Shown piece after piece: positions 63,469 to 64,000 of a stretch of DNA of 64,000 nucleotides. The stretch is from the NCBI RefSeq assembly GCF_023283885.1, contig NZ_JAKILA010000001.1, positions 248,001 through 312,000 on the forward strand, written 5' to 3'. Every line of letters begins with the position of its first letter. Position 1 is the stretch's first letter. This DNA is from Shewanella basaltis. Its GTDB lineage: Bacteria > Pseudomonadota > Gammaproteobacteria > Enterobacterales > Shewanellaceae. The translations under genes and the position numbers were made by a program. The notes under the pieces are model-generated. The model saw only the letters and a list, made by a program, of their open reading frames with translations, had not been told where the DNA came from and made no database searches.

Positions 63469-64000
63469 ATGCAAATAAAAACTACCCAGCAAGGCCATAT
63501 CGCCTGGTGCGAACCCAGTGCAGCTACTTTAACGCCGCAAGATTTCTCTGTGGATGTTTGGCAAACCAAAGCCGCAGTTGTAGGGCAATCAAAAGGCAGG
63601 TATACCACCTGGTTTGTTAAAACAGACTCAGCGCAAACCTGGGTGTTACGTCATTATTGGCGAGGCGGATTGGTAGGTAAATTTAACCGCGACAGTTATC
63701 TATATACAGGCCTTAAGCAAACCCGTGCAATGGCAGAGCTAGCCATTCTTGAAACGCTCTACCAAGAAGGTTTTGCCGTACCAAGGCCAATAGCAGCCAA
63801 TGTGATCCGATTCGGTTTATGGTATCGAGCAGACATTATTATTGAACATGTAACAGGCGCCAAAGACTTAGTCGCCCAGCTCAGTTTACAGCCCTTAACC
63901 GATCAACAATGGTATGCTCTAGGTCAACTAATTGCTCAATTTCATCTTCGGGGTGTCTATCATGCCGATCTTAATGCGAAAAACATCTTATTAGCACACA
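63469..64000 (+). CDS. kdkA: Kdo kinase KdkA, partial
   Basis: First 177 residues; the gene continues past the right edge. KdkA phosphorylates 3-deoxy-D-manno-octulosonic acid in lipid A-Kdo. Features: AVVGQSKGRYTTWFVKT, WVLRHYWRGGLVGKFNRDSYLYTGLKQTRAMAELAIL, GFAVPRPIAANV, and the kinase catalytic loop GVYHADLNAKNILL with its Asp and Asn. Fits organisms with a single phosphorylated Kdo, as in Shewanella and Haemophilus. Confidence 0.93.
   Translation, partial: MQIKTTQQGHIAWCEPSAATLTPQDFSVDVWQTKAAVVGQSKGRYTTWFVKTDSAQTWVLRHYWRGGLVGKFNRDSYLYTGLKQTRAMAELAILETLYQEGFAVPRPIAANVIRFGLWYRADIIIEHVTGAKDLVAQLSLQPLTDQQWYALGQLIAQFHLRGVYHADLNAKNILLAH

Overview
The window is a chromosomal segment of a marine-type gammaproteobacterium, most probably Shewanella or a close relative. 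The grounds are the gene content and order: rsmJ, rlmJ, prlC and gor; a menF-yhhQ block followed by a RyhB-type small RNA and a sigma-54 two-component system; tupABC-mobA-mobB/moeA; mutM; coaD; and LPS-core genes running into kdkA. Other typical traits are a periplasmic multihaem flavocytochrome c pair and many c-di-GMP proteins. This placement rests on recalled gene order, not on a database search. No rRNA, tRNA, CRISPR array, phage or intact insertion sequence was seen.

Layout. 1-6.5 kb: partial DsbA-like gene, NERD/zinc-ribbon protein, rsmJ, rlmJ, a MITE-like 197-bp element, and a LemA-lytic transglycosylase-M28 peptidase operon. 6.9-11.2 kb: RND efflux pair. 11.5-17.7 kb: metallo-beta-lactamase-fold protein with divergent TetR and a clear operator, Tag-like glycosylase, thioesterase, FMN riboswitch-ribB, lipoprotein hydrolase, and a DUF2975/XRE pair. 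17.8-25 kb: prlC, two small secreted proteins, gor, TetR and LysR regulators. 25-30.9 kb: flavocytochrome c operon, a guanidine-II (mini-ykkC) riboswitch in front of an uncharacterised exported protein plus a glutamine amidotransferase, a RamB-like regulator, and a stand-alone malate synthase G domain. 31-34.1 kb: ccoG behind a sigma-54 promoter with putative enhancer sites for the adjacent PAS-AAA activator. 34.4-39.9 kb: cupredoxin, degenerate GGDEF/EAL, DUF3034 and globin-lipoprotein operon, then an HD-GYP protein. 40.4-47.1 kb: menF, yhhQ with a possible preQ1 element, second MITE-like copy, ryhB, and a histidine kinase/NtrC-type regulator. 47.3-53.6 kb: tungstate transporter and molybdenum-cofactor operon behind a sigma-54 promoter, a small membrane protein, mutM. 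53.7-60 kb: Wzi-like protein, coaD, yjbEFGH exopolysaccharide locus. 60-64 kb: CDP-glycerol-type transferase, a HIT-cytidylyltransferase fusion, a family 9 glycosyltransferase, partial kdkA.

How the genes work together. Several blocks pair a regulator with visible DNA or RNA control sites: TetR/MBL, XRE/DUF2975, PAS-EBP/ccoG, NtrC-type regulator/tup-mob, FMN/ribB, guanidine/unknown operon, and Fur/ryhB. The least explained are the guanidine-II-controlled two-gene operon and the malate synthase domain protein beside a RamB-like regulator. The two near-identical inverted copies of the 197-bp element, about 39.7 kb apart, are the best evidence of mobile DNA.
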